Positions 34,679 through 44,048 of a stretch of 64,000 nucleotides of DNA are shown piece by piece. Origin of the DNA: Desulfonatronum thiodismutans (GTDB taxonomy: Bacteria > Desulfobacterota > Desulfovibrionia > Desulfovibrionales > Desulfonatronaceae); assembly GCF_000717475.1 (NCBI RefSeq), contig NZ_JPIK01000006.1:1-64000 (forward strand), read 5' to 3'. A model generated the notes under the pieces. That model made no database searches. It was not told the origin of the DNA and worked only from the letters and a program-made list of their open reading frames with translations. A program made the translations under genes and the position numbers. The first letter of the stretch is position 1, and each line of letters opens with the position of its first letter.

Positions 34679-36499
34679 ATGAAGCAAGAAAAGAGAAAAA
34701 CAGGTCTGTTGCGCTTGATCGAGCTGTCCGGAACGAAAAAGTGGTGGCTTTTGGGGTCGATGCTGCTGTCGGTCCTGGCCTCGGTGGCGTTGTTCGTACC
34801 CTATGTGGCGGCATACCATATCCTGACGGAATTGGCGGCTCACGCCGCCGATCCGTCCGGGATCGACGCGGGGTTCATCCGGCATTGGGGCTACGTCAGC
34901 CTGGGCGCGATTCTTCTGTTTGGAGTGCTTTTTTTCTGTTCGGGGATGCTTTCGCACATCGCCGCCTTCAACATCCTCTACGAACTGCGGCTGGCCCTGG
35001 CCCGCAAGCTGGCCAGGCTGCCCATGGGGTTCTTCACCAAGCGGTCCTCCGGGGACATCAAGAAGGTCATGGCCGAGGACGTGGAGCGCATCGAGTTGTT
35101 CGTGGCCCACCACATCCCGGACGTGACCTCGGCCGTGGTCTTCCCCGCGCTGATTCTGGGATACCTGCTCGTCGCGGACTGGCGGTTGGCCCTGGTGGTC
35201 CTGGCGGTGTTCCTGGCCGCGGTGCTGTTGCAGGTCGCGATGGTCTGGAGTCCGAAGATGAAGGTCCAGTACGAGGCCTATCACGCCTCTCTGGGCCGGA
35301 TGAACGGCAGCATCGTGGAGTACGTTCGCGGTATCCAGGTGGTCAAGGTGTTCGGACGATCCATGGAGGGATTTGAGCGCCTTCAGCGAGACATCCTGGC
35401 CTTTCGCGACGACACCATTGCCATGGCCCGGAAATTCGCCCCCACCTACACCGGCTTTCTGACGCTGCTGTCCTCCACGGTCCTGTTCCTGATCCCCGCC
35501 TCCGTGGCGCTGCTCGTCGCCGCGCCTTCCTATCCGGTTTACGCGCCCACGGTGTTTCTGTTCCTGATCCTGGGCGGCGGCGTCTTCTTCCCTCTGCTCA
35601 AACTGCTGTACATGGGCAGTTTGCTGAAACAGAACGCCATGGGCGTGGAACTCATCGACGAAATCCTGAACAAGCCCGAGATCATTGAGCCTGTCGAACC
35701 GCGGCGGCCCGTAACGGACCATACGGCCGACGGCGTGGTGTTCGAGGACGTCACCTTTGCCTACGGCGCGGACCCGGTTTTGAAACAGGTCTCCTTCGAG
35801 GCGCGGCCCGGGGCCGTAACCGCGTTGGTGGGGCCGTCCGGGGCGGGCAAGTCCACCATCGCCATGCTCACCGCGCGGTTCTGGGACGTTTCGGGCGGCG
35901 AGATCAGGATCGGCGGCGTTCCCATCCAGCGGATCGGCACCTCCGAACTGATGCGCCATGTTTCTTTCGTCTTTCAGGACAACATGCTGTTTTTCGACAC
36001 TATTGAGGAGAACATCCGCATGGGCGACGCAACGTCCGGCTTCGAAACGGTGCGGGAGGCGGCCAGGGCGGCCCAGTGCCACGAGTTCATCGAGAAGCTG
36101 CCCCAGGGCTATCAAACCCTGGTGGGCGAGGGCGGCACCTACCTCTCGGGAGGCGAGCAGCAGCGCATTTCCCTGGCCAGGGCCATTCTTAAGGACGCGC
36201 CCGTGGTGATCCTGGACGAGGCCACGGCCTATGCCGATCCGGAAAACGAAGGCAAGATCCTGGCCTCCTTCGCCCGGCTGATCAAGGGCAAGACCGTGCT
36301 GGTCATCGCCCATCGTTTGAGCACCATCACCAACGCGGATCAGATCCTGGTGGTGGACGGCGGCCGGGTGGTCGAACGGGGCCGCCACGAAGCCCTGCTG
36401 GAGCAAGGCGGCCTGTACAGCCGGATGTGGCAAACCTACACCATGTCCCGGGAGTGGGTGCTCGCTTCCCGTGGAAGCGGGGAGGAGACGCGATCATGA
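34679..36499 (+). CDS. Exporter-fold ABC half-transporter, subunit 1 (YbtP/IrtA-like group)
   Basis: The inner-membrane protein has 606 residues. About 1-330 form the six-helix ABC membrane domain, and about 345-606 the ATPase, with VGPSGAGKST near 384, LSGGEQQRISLARAI, VVILDEATAYADPENE and the switch His in VIAHRLSTI. The D-loop AYADPE differs from the usual ALDxxT and from its partner, a feature I associate with siderophore-linked importers of the YbtP/YbtQ and IrtA/IrtB kind. It forms a heterodimer with the next gene, which overlaps it by four bases. Import of a metal-chelate complex across the inner membrane is likely; drug or lipid export is the alternative. Confidence 0.82.
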   Translation: MKQEKRKTGLLRLIELSGTKKWWLLGSMLLSVLASVALFVPYVAAYHILTELAAHAADPSGIDAGFIRHWGYVSLGAILLFGVLFFCSGMLSHIAAFNILYELRLALARKLARLPMGFFTKRSSGDIKKVMAEDVERIELFVAHHIPDVTSAVVFPALILGYLLVADWRLALVVLAVFLAAVLLQVAMVWSPKMKVQYEAYHASLGRMNGSIVEYVRGIQVVKVFGRSMEGFERLQRDILAFRDDTIAMARKFAPTYTGFLTLLSSTVLFLIPASVALLVAAPSYPVYAPTVFLFLILGGGVFFPLLKLLYMGSLLKQNAMGVELIDEILNKPEIIEPVEPRRPVTDHTADGVVFEDVTFAYGADPVLKQVSFEARPGAVTALVGPSGAGKSTIAMLTARFWDVSGGEIRIGGVPIQRIGTSELMRHVSFVFQDNMLFFDTIEENIRMGDATSGFETVREAARAAQCHEFIEKLPQGYQTLVGEGGTYLSGGEQQRISLARAILKDAPVVILDEATAYADPENEGKILASFARLIKGKTVLVIAHRLSTITNADQILVVDGGRVVERGRHEALLEQGGLYSRMWQTYTMSREWVLASRGSGEETRS

Positions 36500-38241
36500 A
36501 CTACGCGGCGCTGATCAACTCGGCCACCATGGGCCGACCGGAGCGGGTGCGCCCGCTGATCCTGTGGACAGTTTTCGAATACTTCCTGCGCGGCGCTCCC
36601 TACGGGGTTCTGCTGATGGTGGTCTGGGAACTGTTCAAGCCCTTGCAGGAGCCCGGCACGGCGCTGGATGTCGGGCGCATCGCCCTGTGGTGCCTGCTGC
36701 TGCTGATTTCGCTGTTCCTGCTCTACCTTGTCAGCCGCAAGGCCTATTTCGCGGCCTACAAGGACGGCTATGAAATCTGCGCCGACGGACGGCTGGCCAT
36801 GGTCGAGCATCTGCGCAAACAGCCCATGGGCTTCTACAATACCCGCGACCCCGGAGACATCGGGGCCTATATCGTTTCCGACTACGCCAACGTAGAGCAA
36901 CTATTGACGCATCAGTTGCCGCAGTTGTGCGGCGGCCTGGCCGCTCCGCTGGTGCTGCTGACCTTCCTGTCCTTTATGAGCTGGAAGCTGGCCCTGGCCG
37001 CGGCCCTGGTCATCCCCCTGGCCCTGCCTTTGGCCTGGATATCCTTCAAGATCATCGCTTTCTTCGGGCAAAAGCACCAGCACAGCAAGGTGCGGGCCGC
37101 ATCGCGGATGATCGAATACATCCAGGGCATCCGTCTGATCAAAGCCTTCAATCTGGGCGGCGTACGTTTCGACCGTCTGGAAAAAGCCTTTCGCCGCCTG
37201 AAACAGGACAGCATCCGGCTCGAAGCCGGCGCCGGACCGACCATGATTTTCGCCTCCTTCGTCCTGCAGGGCGGCTTCCCCTTGATCATTCTCCTGGGGT
37301 TCACCCTGCTGGTGGCGGGCGAGGTTTCGCTGCCGGTCTACATCATGTTCCTGATCCTGGGTTCGCGGGTCTATGAACCCCTGGTGCACGCCCTGATCTT
37401 CATGGGCGAGTTGAATTATTTCCGCCTGGGCGTGGAACGCATCGAAGGTCTGCGCAAAAGCCGGCCTTTGCCCGAGGGCGACGGAAGCACGGTCATGCAG
37501 GCATACGACATCGAGTTCGAGAAAGTCGGCTTCAGCTATCACGAAACCGAGGTTCTGAAAGAGATCAGCCTGCGCATTCCGGCCAAGGCGCTAACAGCCC
37601 TGGTAGGGCCCTCGGGGTCGGGAAAAACCACGCTCACCCGCCTGATCGCCCGGTTCTGGGACGTGGACGCGGGGGAGGTGCGCATCGGCGGCAGGAACAT
37701 CAAGGCCTATACCAACGAGCACCTGCTGGAGAACATGGCCATCGTGTTCCAGGACGTCTACCTGTTCAACGATACGATCTTCAACAACATCCGCATCGGC
37801 CGGCCCGAGGCCGGTCGCGAGGAGGTGGCCGCCGCGGCCCGCGCGGCCCGCTGCCACGACTTCATCGAAGCCCTGCCAGGCGGCTACGACACCCTGGTGG
37901 GCGAGGGCGGCGGCACGCTTTCCGGCGGGGAAAAACAGCGCATCTCCATTGCCCGCGCCCTGCTCAAGAACGCGCCCATCGTCCTGCTGGACGAGGCCAC
38001 CGCGGCCCTTGATCCCCAGAACGAAGTCCACATCCAGGCCGCCATCGACGAGCTGGTCCGGGACCGGACCGTGGTGGTCATCGCCCATCGCCTGAACACC
38101 ATCACCCGGGCGGACAAGATCATCGTCATCGATCAGGGGCGCGTGGTCCAGGAGGGACGGCACGAGGATCTGATGAACCAGGGCGGTCTCTACAAAAATC
38201 TTTGGGATGAACAGCAACGGCTGAAGGGCTGGAAATTTTGA
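36496..38241 (+). CDS. Exporter-fold ABC half-transporter, subunit 2 (YbtQ/IrtB-like group)
   Basis: This is the partner of the preceding gene, 581 residues, with ABC membrane domain then ATPase: VGPSGSGKTT near 375, LSGGEKQRISIARALL, IVLLDEATAALDPQNE and VIAHRLNTI. All nucleotide-site motifs are canonical. GGAGGAG lies 8 bases before the ATG at 36496, inside the end of subunit 1, so translation is coupled. The heterodimer, with the receptor at 31286 and the DUF4198-like protein, would complete a path from outside to cytoplasm. Confidence 0.85.
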   Translation: MNYAALINSATMGRPERVRPLILWTVFEYFLRGAPYGVLLMVVWELFKPLQEPGTALDVGRIALWCLLLLISLFLLYLVSRKAYFAAYKDGYEICADGRLAMVEHLRKQPMGFYNTRDPGDIGAYIVSDYANVEQLLTHQLPQLCGGLAAPLVLLTFLSFMSWKLALAAALVIPLALPLAWISFKIIAFFGQKHQHSKVRAASRMIEYIQGIRLIKAFNLGGVRFDRLEKAFRRLKQDSIRLEAGAGPTMIFASFVLQGGFPLIILLGFTLLVAGEVSLPVYIMFLILGSRVYEPLVHALIFMGELNYFRLGVERIEGLRKSRPLPEGDGSTVMQAYDIEFEKVGFSYHETEVLKEISLRIPAKALTALVGPSGSGKTTLTRLIARFWDVDAGEVRIGGRNIKAYTNEHLLENMAIVFQDVYLFNDTIFNNIRIGRPEAGREEVAAAARAARCHDFIEALPGGYDTLVGEGGGTLSGGEKQRISIARALLKNAPIVLLDEATAALDPQNEVHIQAAIDELVRDRTVVVIAHRLNTITRADKIIVIDQGRVVQEGRHEDLMNQGGLYKNLWDEQQRLKGWKF

Positions 38242-38264
38242 ACACGCAACCACGGGTATTGAGG

Positions 38265-39056
38265 ATGAGAGCAAGAATACTGATCACGATGTGTTTAGCG
38301 GCACTGCTTGTACTGACGGCAGGCATCCCGGCATCGGCCCGGGAACTCGGCGGCCGGGAAATCATGGTTCTGGTGGATGAACGCCCGGACGGCGAAGACC
38401 GCCGGTCCGTCCTGACCATGACCCTGATCAACAAGCGAGGCAGCCAGAGGGTCCGGCAGGTGGAGAGCTTTTCCAAGGATTACGGGCGGGACAGAAAGTC
38501 GGTGATGGTCTTCCGGGAGCCGGCGGACGTCCGGGGAACGGCGTATCTGTCCTGGGAATACGACGAGCTGGACCGGGAGGACGACAAGTGGCTGTACATG
38601 CCGGCCCTGAAAAAGGTCCGCAGGATCAGCGGCTCGTCGCGCAACGAGTACTTCATGGGCACGGACTTCACCTACGACGACATGGGGCGGCGCAACGTGG
38701 ACAAGGACGTGCATGAGCTGCTGGGCGAGGAGCAGGCAATGGGGCACGACTGCTGGAAGGTGGAGGCCGTGCCCGTGGACCCGAGGGACCTGTACACGAG
38801 GCGGGTGCTTTGGGTGAGCAAGTCCGCGCACATGGTCGTCCAGGCCGAATACTATGACAAGGACGGTCTGGTGAAAATCTACAGGGCCTTGGACCTCAGG
38901 CCGCACGAAGGATTCTGGACCTTGTTCCACTCCGAGATGGACAACGTCTCCAGGGAACACAAGACCGTCATGACCATGGAATCCGTGCGCTACGACACCG
39001 GCCTGGACGATGACCTGTTTCAGGTGTCCACCATTCAGCGCGGCCGTATCCGCTAG
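38265..39056 (+). CDS. LolA-like outer-membrane lipoprotein-sorting family protein
   Basis: The periplasmic protein has about 263 residues. A signal peptide ends GIPASA. The mature part has DRKSVMVFREPADVRGTAYL, KWLYMPALKKVRRISGSSRN and MGTDFTYDDM, hallmarks of the LolA-like group found beside RND transporters, distinct from true LolA. It probably carries a lipid or lipophilic substrate between the RND protein and the outer membrane. The start could also be a TTG at 38238 that overlaps the ABC stop; I prefer the ATG at 38265, which gives a clean signal peptide. Confidence 0.82.
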   Translation: MRARILITMCLAALLVLTAGIPASARELGGREIMVLVDERPDGEDRRSVLTMTLINKRGSQRVRQVESFSKDYGRDRKSVMVFREPADVRGTAYLSWEYDELDREDDKWLYMPALKKVRRISGSSRNEYFMGTDFTYDDMGRRNVDKDVHELLGEEQAMGHDCWKVEAVPVDPRDLYTRRVLWVSKSAHMVVQAEYYDKDGLVKIYRALDLRPHEGFWTLFHSEMDNVSREHKTVMTMESVRYDTGLDDDLFQVSTIQRGRIR

Positions 39057-39069
39057 CAGCCCGTTGAAA

Positions 39070-40356
39070 ATGTCTCTTTCAGGCGGACTGCCAGGCATGC
39101 GGCGGGCCGCGGCAGTGGTGACCTGCATCGCGTTCCTGCTGGCGGCTAATTGGGGAGCGGCCGGGGAGGAGCAGCCCTGGACGGAACGGCTGGAGCTTTC
39201 GGGATTTCTGGAAACCCTTCAGTCCATGCGGCTGCGCGAACCCCATGACGCCGTGACCTCGCGGGCAAGACTGCGCCTGGACCTGGGAGCGGACCTGGGA
39301 CCGGTGTACGGTTTCGTTTCCGCGGACGCGGAGAAGAACTGGAAGTTGTCCTCGGAGACCGGGGTCGAGGCACGGGAGGCCTGGCTGGAGCATGACGGCG
39401 ACGGGTGGGACGTTCGAGCCGGTCGCCAGATCGTGATCTGGGGCAAGGCCGACGGGGTCCAGATCACGGACATCGTCTCGCCGCCGGATTACACCGAGTC
39501 CGTGACCCGCGACCTGGACGAGATCCGCATGCCCGTGGACGCGGTCAAATTCAGACTGCTGGGGAAATGGGTCGATACGGAACTGATCTGGATTCCGGTG
39601 TTCAAGGCCGCGGTCCTGCCCACGGGAGACAATCCGTGGGCCGTTGCGCGGGTCGTGCCGGAAAACGTCCGCGTCAGCTCAGCCGCTCCGCGGGAACCGG
39701 CCACCACCCTGGAAAACAGCGAGATCGCCCTGAAGCTGTCCGCCTATCTTCCCGGCTGGGACGCGGCGGCGTCGATCTTTCATACCTGGGACGACCACCC
39801 GGCCATGCACCGCGACGTGCTGGATGACGAGGACGGCATGCATGTCGCCCTTGAGCCCAGGCACCACAGGCTGACCGTTTTCGGTCTGGAATGCTCGCGG
39901 CCCTGGTCGGATTTCGTGTTCAGGGGCGAGGCCGCCTATTTCCGGGGGCGGTACTTCGAACCGGCCTCCCTGTTCGAGAACCCGGCCCGGAAGAATGCCC
40001 TCAAATGGCTGGCCGGAGCGGACTGGACTCCGGGCAACGACTGGATGGTCACGGCCCAACTGGTCGGCGAGCATATGTTCGCTCATGAAGGGCGCTTGCT
40101 GCAACAGGCCAATTCCTACCTGGCCACGCTGCACGTTTCCAAAAAGCTGCTCCGTCAGACCCTGACCCTGTCCAACATGCTGTATTACGACCTGGACCAT
40201 GGGGATTTCTTCGACCGGATCAAGGCGGAATACGCGGTGACCGACGCACTGACCCTTTCCGTGGGCGCGGATGTTTTCGGCGGCGATCGGGCCGGGTCGT
40301 ACGGCGGGTACCGGGACAACACCCAGGTCTGGGTCAAGGTCAAGTATAGTTTCTAA
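39070..40356 (+). CDS. Outer-membrane beta-barrel protein (DUF1302-like)
   Basis: The predicted outer-membrane protein has about 428 residues. A signal peptide ends ANWGAAG. The mature part has alternating amphipathic strands, GRQIVIWGKADGVQITDIV, and a terminal VKVKYSF with Phe as expected for barrels. The GRQxVxWG pattern fits the DUF1302 family that often lies beside LolA-like and MMPL/RND genes. It stands 13 bases after the LolA-like gene and 30 before the RND gene. The start could be the ATG at 39097 instead. No plug domain or TonB box is present, so it is not a fifth receptor. Confidence 0.75.
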   Translation: MSLSGGLPGMRRAAAVVTCIAFLLAANWGAAGEEQPWTERLELSGFLETLQSMRLREPHDAVTSRARLRLDLGADLGPVYGFVSADAEKNWKLSSETGVEAREAWLEHDGDGWDVRAGRQIVIWGKADGVQITDIVSPPDYTESVTRDLDEIRMPVDAVKFRLLGKWVDTELIWIPVFKAAVLPTGDNPWAVARVVPENVRVSSAAPREPATTLENSEIALKLSAYLPGWDAAASIFHTWDDHPAMHRDVLDDEDGMHVALEPRHHRLTVFGLECSRPWSDFVFRGEAAYFRGRYFEPASLFENPARKNALKWLAGADWTPGNDWMVTAQLVGEHMFAHEGRLLQQANSYLATLHVSKKLLRQTLTLSNMLYYDLDHGDFFDRIKAEYAVTDALTLSVGADVFGGDRAGSYGGYRDNTQVWVKVKYSF

Positions 40357-40386
40357 TTTCGACGGAACCAACGGAGAGTCCGCTTC

Positions 40387-42765
40387 ATGCTGAACATTCA
40401 GAAGATCAACGCCCGCTTTCGGAGCATCGGGGAAGTCGTGCTGCGGCTGCGGTGGCTGAACATCCTCATCTTCCTGGCCGCCATGGCCGTCGCTGTCGGC
40501 GGCCTGCGGCTGCTGGAGTCCGATGTTTCCCAGGAGAACTGGTTTTTGGAAGACGACGTCCTGTTGCAGACCAAGGAGCGGTTCGAGGAGATCTTCGGCA
40601 ATGACGAGTTCTGCGCGGTCCTGGTGGAAGCGGAGGACGTGTTCGCGCCGGACATCCTGGCCGGAATCCGGGAGCTGGGCCGGGAGTTGATGGAACGGGT
40701 GCCCTATGCCGACGACGTGCTCTCCCTGACGGACTTTGAATTCATGCTGGGCACGGACCAAGGCATGGAGATCATCGACCTCGTGCCCGAAGTCGTTCCG
40801 ACATCCTCGGAGGAACTGGCCCGGATCAGGGCATTGGCCCTGGCCAAGCCGGCCATGCGCGATCGGATCGTCTCCGAGGACGGTCGGCATACCTGGGTCA
40901 TGCTGCGCATGAAGACGCTCCCCGACGCCTGGGAGGGAAATGGCGGGGAAAGTCCGAACCTCACGGTGGGCCGGATGGTCAACGAAATCGCGGCCCAGGA
41001 CAAGTATCGCGCCCTGAACCCCAAAACCACCGGCCTGCCCGTGGTGGACGTGGAAAAGCGGGAGTTTTTTTCACGGGAAACCCCGCGGCTGCTGGGCATC
41101 TCCCTGCTGCTGACCGTAACCGTTCTGGCCGTATCCCTGCGCAGCGTGCGCGGCGTGGTTTTCCCGCTGATCGCCGCGGTCAGCGGGATGGTCATTGTTT
41201 TCGGGACTCAGGGCTACCTGGGCATCAGCAACGACCCGTCCATGATCTTTCTGCCGATCTTTTTGTGTCTGGCCTTAGCCATCGGCTACTCCATCCACCT
41301 CTTCAATTTCTTCAAGCGCGAGTTTCTGCGCACCGGCAAGCGGCGCCACTCTTTGGTCCACGCCGTGGAAGAAGTCGGATGGCCCCTGCTGTTCAGCGCC
41401 CTGACCACCATTGCCGCGCTGCTTTCGTTCGTGTTCATCCCGATGCGGCCCATCCGCTGGGTGGGGTTGACCGCGGCCTGCCTGGTGGCCGTGACCTATG
41501 TCCTGGTCATCGTGTTGCTGCCATCCTTGCTGAGCTTCGGCAAGGATGTCGCTCCCGGGGCGGCCGGGGGGCGCGGCCGCGGACTGCGCCCCCTGGAGCG
41601 GCTCATGGAGTATCTGGGCGCACGGGTACTCTCCTGTCCACTGTTCTCCGTTGTCGCGTTTGCCCTGGTCGCGGTGGTCTGCCTGGTCGGCCTGGCCCGG
41701 CTTGAAGTCTCATTCGACGTCCGGCGGACCATGGGCGTGGGCATTCCCTACGTGGAGCGCCTCGACTATGTCGGGAAGACGCCGGTCGGTTCTATGTACT
41801 CCTACGGCGTTGCCCTGGAATTCGACCGTCCGGGCGCGGCCAAGGAACCGGAGAACCTGCGCAAGTTCGACCAATTGGTGGGCGAGATCCAATCCTTCCG
41901 CCTGACCAAGAAGGTCAGTTCACTGTTGGACATCGTCAAGGACATGAACCAGGTGCTCAATGCCGGGGATCCGGATTATTACGGAATTCCGGAAGAGCGG
42001 GACATGATCGCCCAACTGCTCTTGCTGTACGAAAACGCCGGCGGGGCCGAGGCTGAAAAATGGGTGGATTACGACTACCAGCGGCTGCGGCTGATGGTGG
42101 AGGTGGACGACTACAATTCCGGCCAGGCGGCCAGAGAGCTGCGCCGGATCGAGGAACTTGGCGGGGAACTGTTTCCCGACGCAAATATCCTGCTGATTGG
42201 TTCCATCTCCCAGTTTACCGTGATGATGGAGTACGTGACCTGGGGCCAGATCCAGTCCCTGTTCATCGCCCTGGTAGTTATCGCCGCGCTGATGGCCGTG
42301 GTCTTCGGCAGCCTGAAGACCGGGTTGATCGCCATGGTCCCGAACCTCGCGCCGGTCCTGGCCGTGGGCGGGGTAATGGGCTTCGCGGGCATCCCCCTGG
42401 ACATGATGACCGTGACCGTGATTCCCATGCTGCTGGGACTGGCCGTGGACGACACCATTCACTTCACCAATCACAGCCAGCTGGAGTTCGAACGCACCGG
42501 CAGCTACCCGGAAAGCACCCGCCGGGTGTTCGCCACCGTGGGCGTGACCCTGCTGCTGACCTCCCTGGTCCTGATCCTGACGTTCTCGGCCTATCTGACA
42601 TCCGCGGCCAATGTCTTCGTGAACATGGGCTTCCTGGTGGCCGTGGGCATCTTGGCGGCCCTGGCGGCGGACTTTTTCATGACCCCGGTCCTGCTGAGGT
42701 GGTTCAAGGCCTTTGGAGAGGAGCGTGTGCCTGGGGACAGAGCGTTTTCGGATCAACGGCAATGA
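40387..42765 (+). CDS. RND superfamily (MMPL-type) transporter
   Basis: The inner-membrane protein has 792 residues, with two repeats, each of a large periplasmic loop and a block of five to six membrane helices. The first block starts LLGISLLLTVTVLAV. The second block has VIPMLLGLAVDDTIHFTNHS with the acidic residues expected for proton coupling. This is the MMPL branch without a separate adaptor protein. With the LolA-like and barrel proteins it probably forms an envelope transport route for a lipid or lipid-like molecule. GGAGAG precedes the ATG. A hairpin terminator follows at 42886. Confidence 0.9.
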   Translation: MLNIQKINARFRSIGEVVLRLRWLNILIFLAAMAVAVGGLRLLESDVSQENWFLEDDVLLQTKERFEEIFGNDEFCAVLVEAEDVFAPDILAGIRELGRELMERVPYADDVLSLTDFEFMLGTDQGMEIIDLVPEVVPTSSEELARIRALALAKPAMRDRIVSEDGRHTWVMLRMKTLPDAWEGNGGESPNLTVGRMVNEIAAQDKYRALNPKTTGLPVVDVEKREFFSRETPRLLGISLLLTVTVLAVSLRSVRGVVFPLIAAVSGMVIVFGTQGYLGISNDPSMIFLPIFLCLALAIGYSIHLFNFFKREFLRTGKRRHSLVHAVEEVGWPLLFSALTTIAALLSFVFIPMRPIRWVGLTAACLVAVTYVLVIVLLPSLLSFGKDVAPGAAGGRGRGLRPLERLMEYLGARVLSCPLFSVVAFALVAVVCLVGLARLEVSFDVRRTMGVGIPYVERLDYVGKTPVGSMYSYGVALEFDRPGAAKEPENLRKFDQLVGEIQSFRLTKKVSSLLDIVKDMNQVLNAGDPDYYGIPEERDMIAQLLLLYENAGGAEAEKWVDYDYQRLRLMVEVDDYNSGQAARELRRIEELGGELFPDANILLIGSISQFTVMMEYVTWGQIQSLFIALVVIAALMAVVFGSLKTGLIAMVPNLAPVLAVGGVMGFAGIPLDMMTVTVIPMLLGLAVDDTIHFTNHSQLEFERTGSYPESTRRVFATVGVTLLLTSLVLILTFSAYLTSAANVFVNMGFLVAVGILAALAADFFMTPVLLRWFKAFGEERVPGDRAFSDQRQ

Positions 42766-42885
42766 AGGGCGTGTGAAGTTTTTAAAGCGGAGTTTTTGAG
42801 TATGGTTTTCATGTTCGTTGACATGATTTGTCATAGTTTGTTAGTCGGGGAGTTGGCTGTATCTGAATTGCCGTTTGTGAAGCGT

Positions 42886-42940
42886 GTGGCTCAAGCATCC
42901 TACCCGAGCAGACAAGCAGGATGTCTGAGCCACTATTTTG
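42886..42940 (+). terminator. Hairpin terminator after the RND gene
   Basis: GTGGCTCA (42886-42893) pairs with TGAGCCAC (42926-42933), extended by GCATCCT with AGGATG, then TATTTTG. Bases 42766-42885 show nothing else clear. Confidence 0.65.
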
Positions 42941-42968
42941 ACTGCCATCTATCCAATCACGGTATAAA
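42938..42968 (+). promoter_or_regulatory. Candidate promoter of the TonB operon
   Basis: TTGACT (42938-42943) and TATAAA (42963-42968) are separated by 19 bases, slightly long. It lies about 200 bases before the DUF3450 gene, and no other candidate is better. Bases 42969-43172 hold no recognisable gene. Confidence 0.4.
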
Positions 42969-43172
42969 AGCACAGTGACGAAAGCGGTGAATCGAAATCA
43001 GCCTACTCCCTGAAGGTTTCTTCCTTATGAACAGAATCATCGTCTCTTTGCGATTATGACTTCCTTTATCCCTTGTGTCGGTTCATCACTTCGACAGTGT
43101 CGGGCATGCCGGGCCTTTGGCTTTCGGCTTTATAGGTACTTTTTTTTGACTTCATTCATGAGGAGAATACGC

Positions 43173-44048
43173 GTGTTGTCAGTTCATTTCGAACAAGTGT
43201 CCGCATCCGCCAGGCGAACCGGCTGGGGGAGAACGTGTCGAATCGCCACGTGGGGCATACCCTTTCTGTTTATCGTCTGGTCGTCCTTGGTTTTCGGGTC
43301 CGACCAGGTGACTCGGGCAATCGAAGCGGAAGAGGGGATCTTGCGCCATAGCCAAGCGTCCCAGATGAAGATCGACGCCATGTCCGACGAGACCATGCAA
43401 CTGTTGCAGGAGTATCGGGAGCTGCGTCGCGAGTATGACAATCTGGCCGTGTACAACGACAACCTGGAGCAGATGACGCTGTCCCAAAAGGCGGAGCAGG
43501 CTTCCCTGGAGCGGCAGATCGAGGACATCCTGGTCACCCAGCGGGAGATCGTGCCGTTGATGCTGCGGATGCTGGACGCTCTGGAGGAATTCACCGTCGC
43601 GGATCTGCCTTTTCTGAATGAGGAGCGCGCGGCCCGGGTGGAGGGCTTGCGGGCCCTGATGCGCCGGGCCGATGTGGACATCCCGGAAAAGTTCCGCCAG
43701 ATCATGCAGGCCTACCAGGTCGAGGCCGACTACGGCCGGACCATTGAAGCCTATCAGGGCGAGTTGCGCGACGGCGACGGCCCGGATCGCAGCGTGGAGT
43801 TTTTGCGCATCGGGCGGTTGGTGCTGGCCTACCAGACCCTGGACAGGACGGAGAGCGGCTTCTGGGAGGTCGGCGAACAAGCCTGGACGGTATTGGAGAA
43901 TCGCCACAACCAGTCCCTGCGCCAGGGGCTGCGCATCGCGGCCCGGCAGGCCGCTCCCGAACTGATCGTGGTCCCGGTGACGGTGTCTGAGGCGCCATCC
44001 GTCTCCCCGTTTCCTCACCCGGAAGCATTGCGGGAGGACCAGCCGTGA
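43173..44048 (+). CDS. DUF3450-type periplasmic coiled-coil protein of the TonB2-like system
   Basis: The protein has about 291 residues. After a signal or anchor segment (IPFLFIVWSSLVFG), it has a long coiled coil (residues about 50-150, rich in Glu, Gln, Arg, Leu), then a compact domain with LLRMLDALEEF-like helices. This pattern, with the position before a large ExbB, matches DUF3450 proteins of TonB2 systems known in Vibrio and Shewanella. I chose GTG at 43173 because AGGAG stands 7 bases before it; an ATG at 43158 lies upstream of that signal. It overlaps the next gene by four bases. Confidence 0.82.
   Translation: MLSVHFEQVSASARRTGWGRTCRIATWGIPFLFIVWSSLVFGSDQVTRAIEAEEGILRHSQASQMKIDAMSDETMQLLQEYRELRREYDNLAVYNDNLEQMTLSQKAEQASLERQIEDILVTQREIVPLMLRMLDALEEFTVADLPFLNEERAARVEGLRALMRRADVDIPEKFRQIMQAYQVEADYGRTIEAYQGELRDGDGPDRSVEFLRIGRLVLAYQTLDRTESGFWEVGEQAWTVLENRHNQSLRQGLRIAARQAAPELIVVPVTVSEAPSVSPFPHPEALREDQP

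Noticed and set aside
39070..40356. A fifth TonB-dependent receptor
   Set aside because: The barrel protein has no TonB box and no plug domain and is too short.
42796..42978. A 60-codon ORF between the RND gene and the TonB operon
   Set aside because: It runs through the terminator hairpin at 42886-42933, has no good ribosome site and no family likeness.
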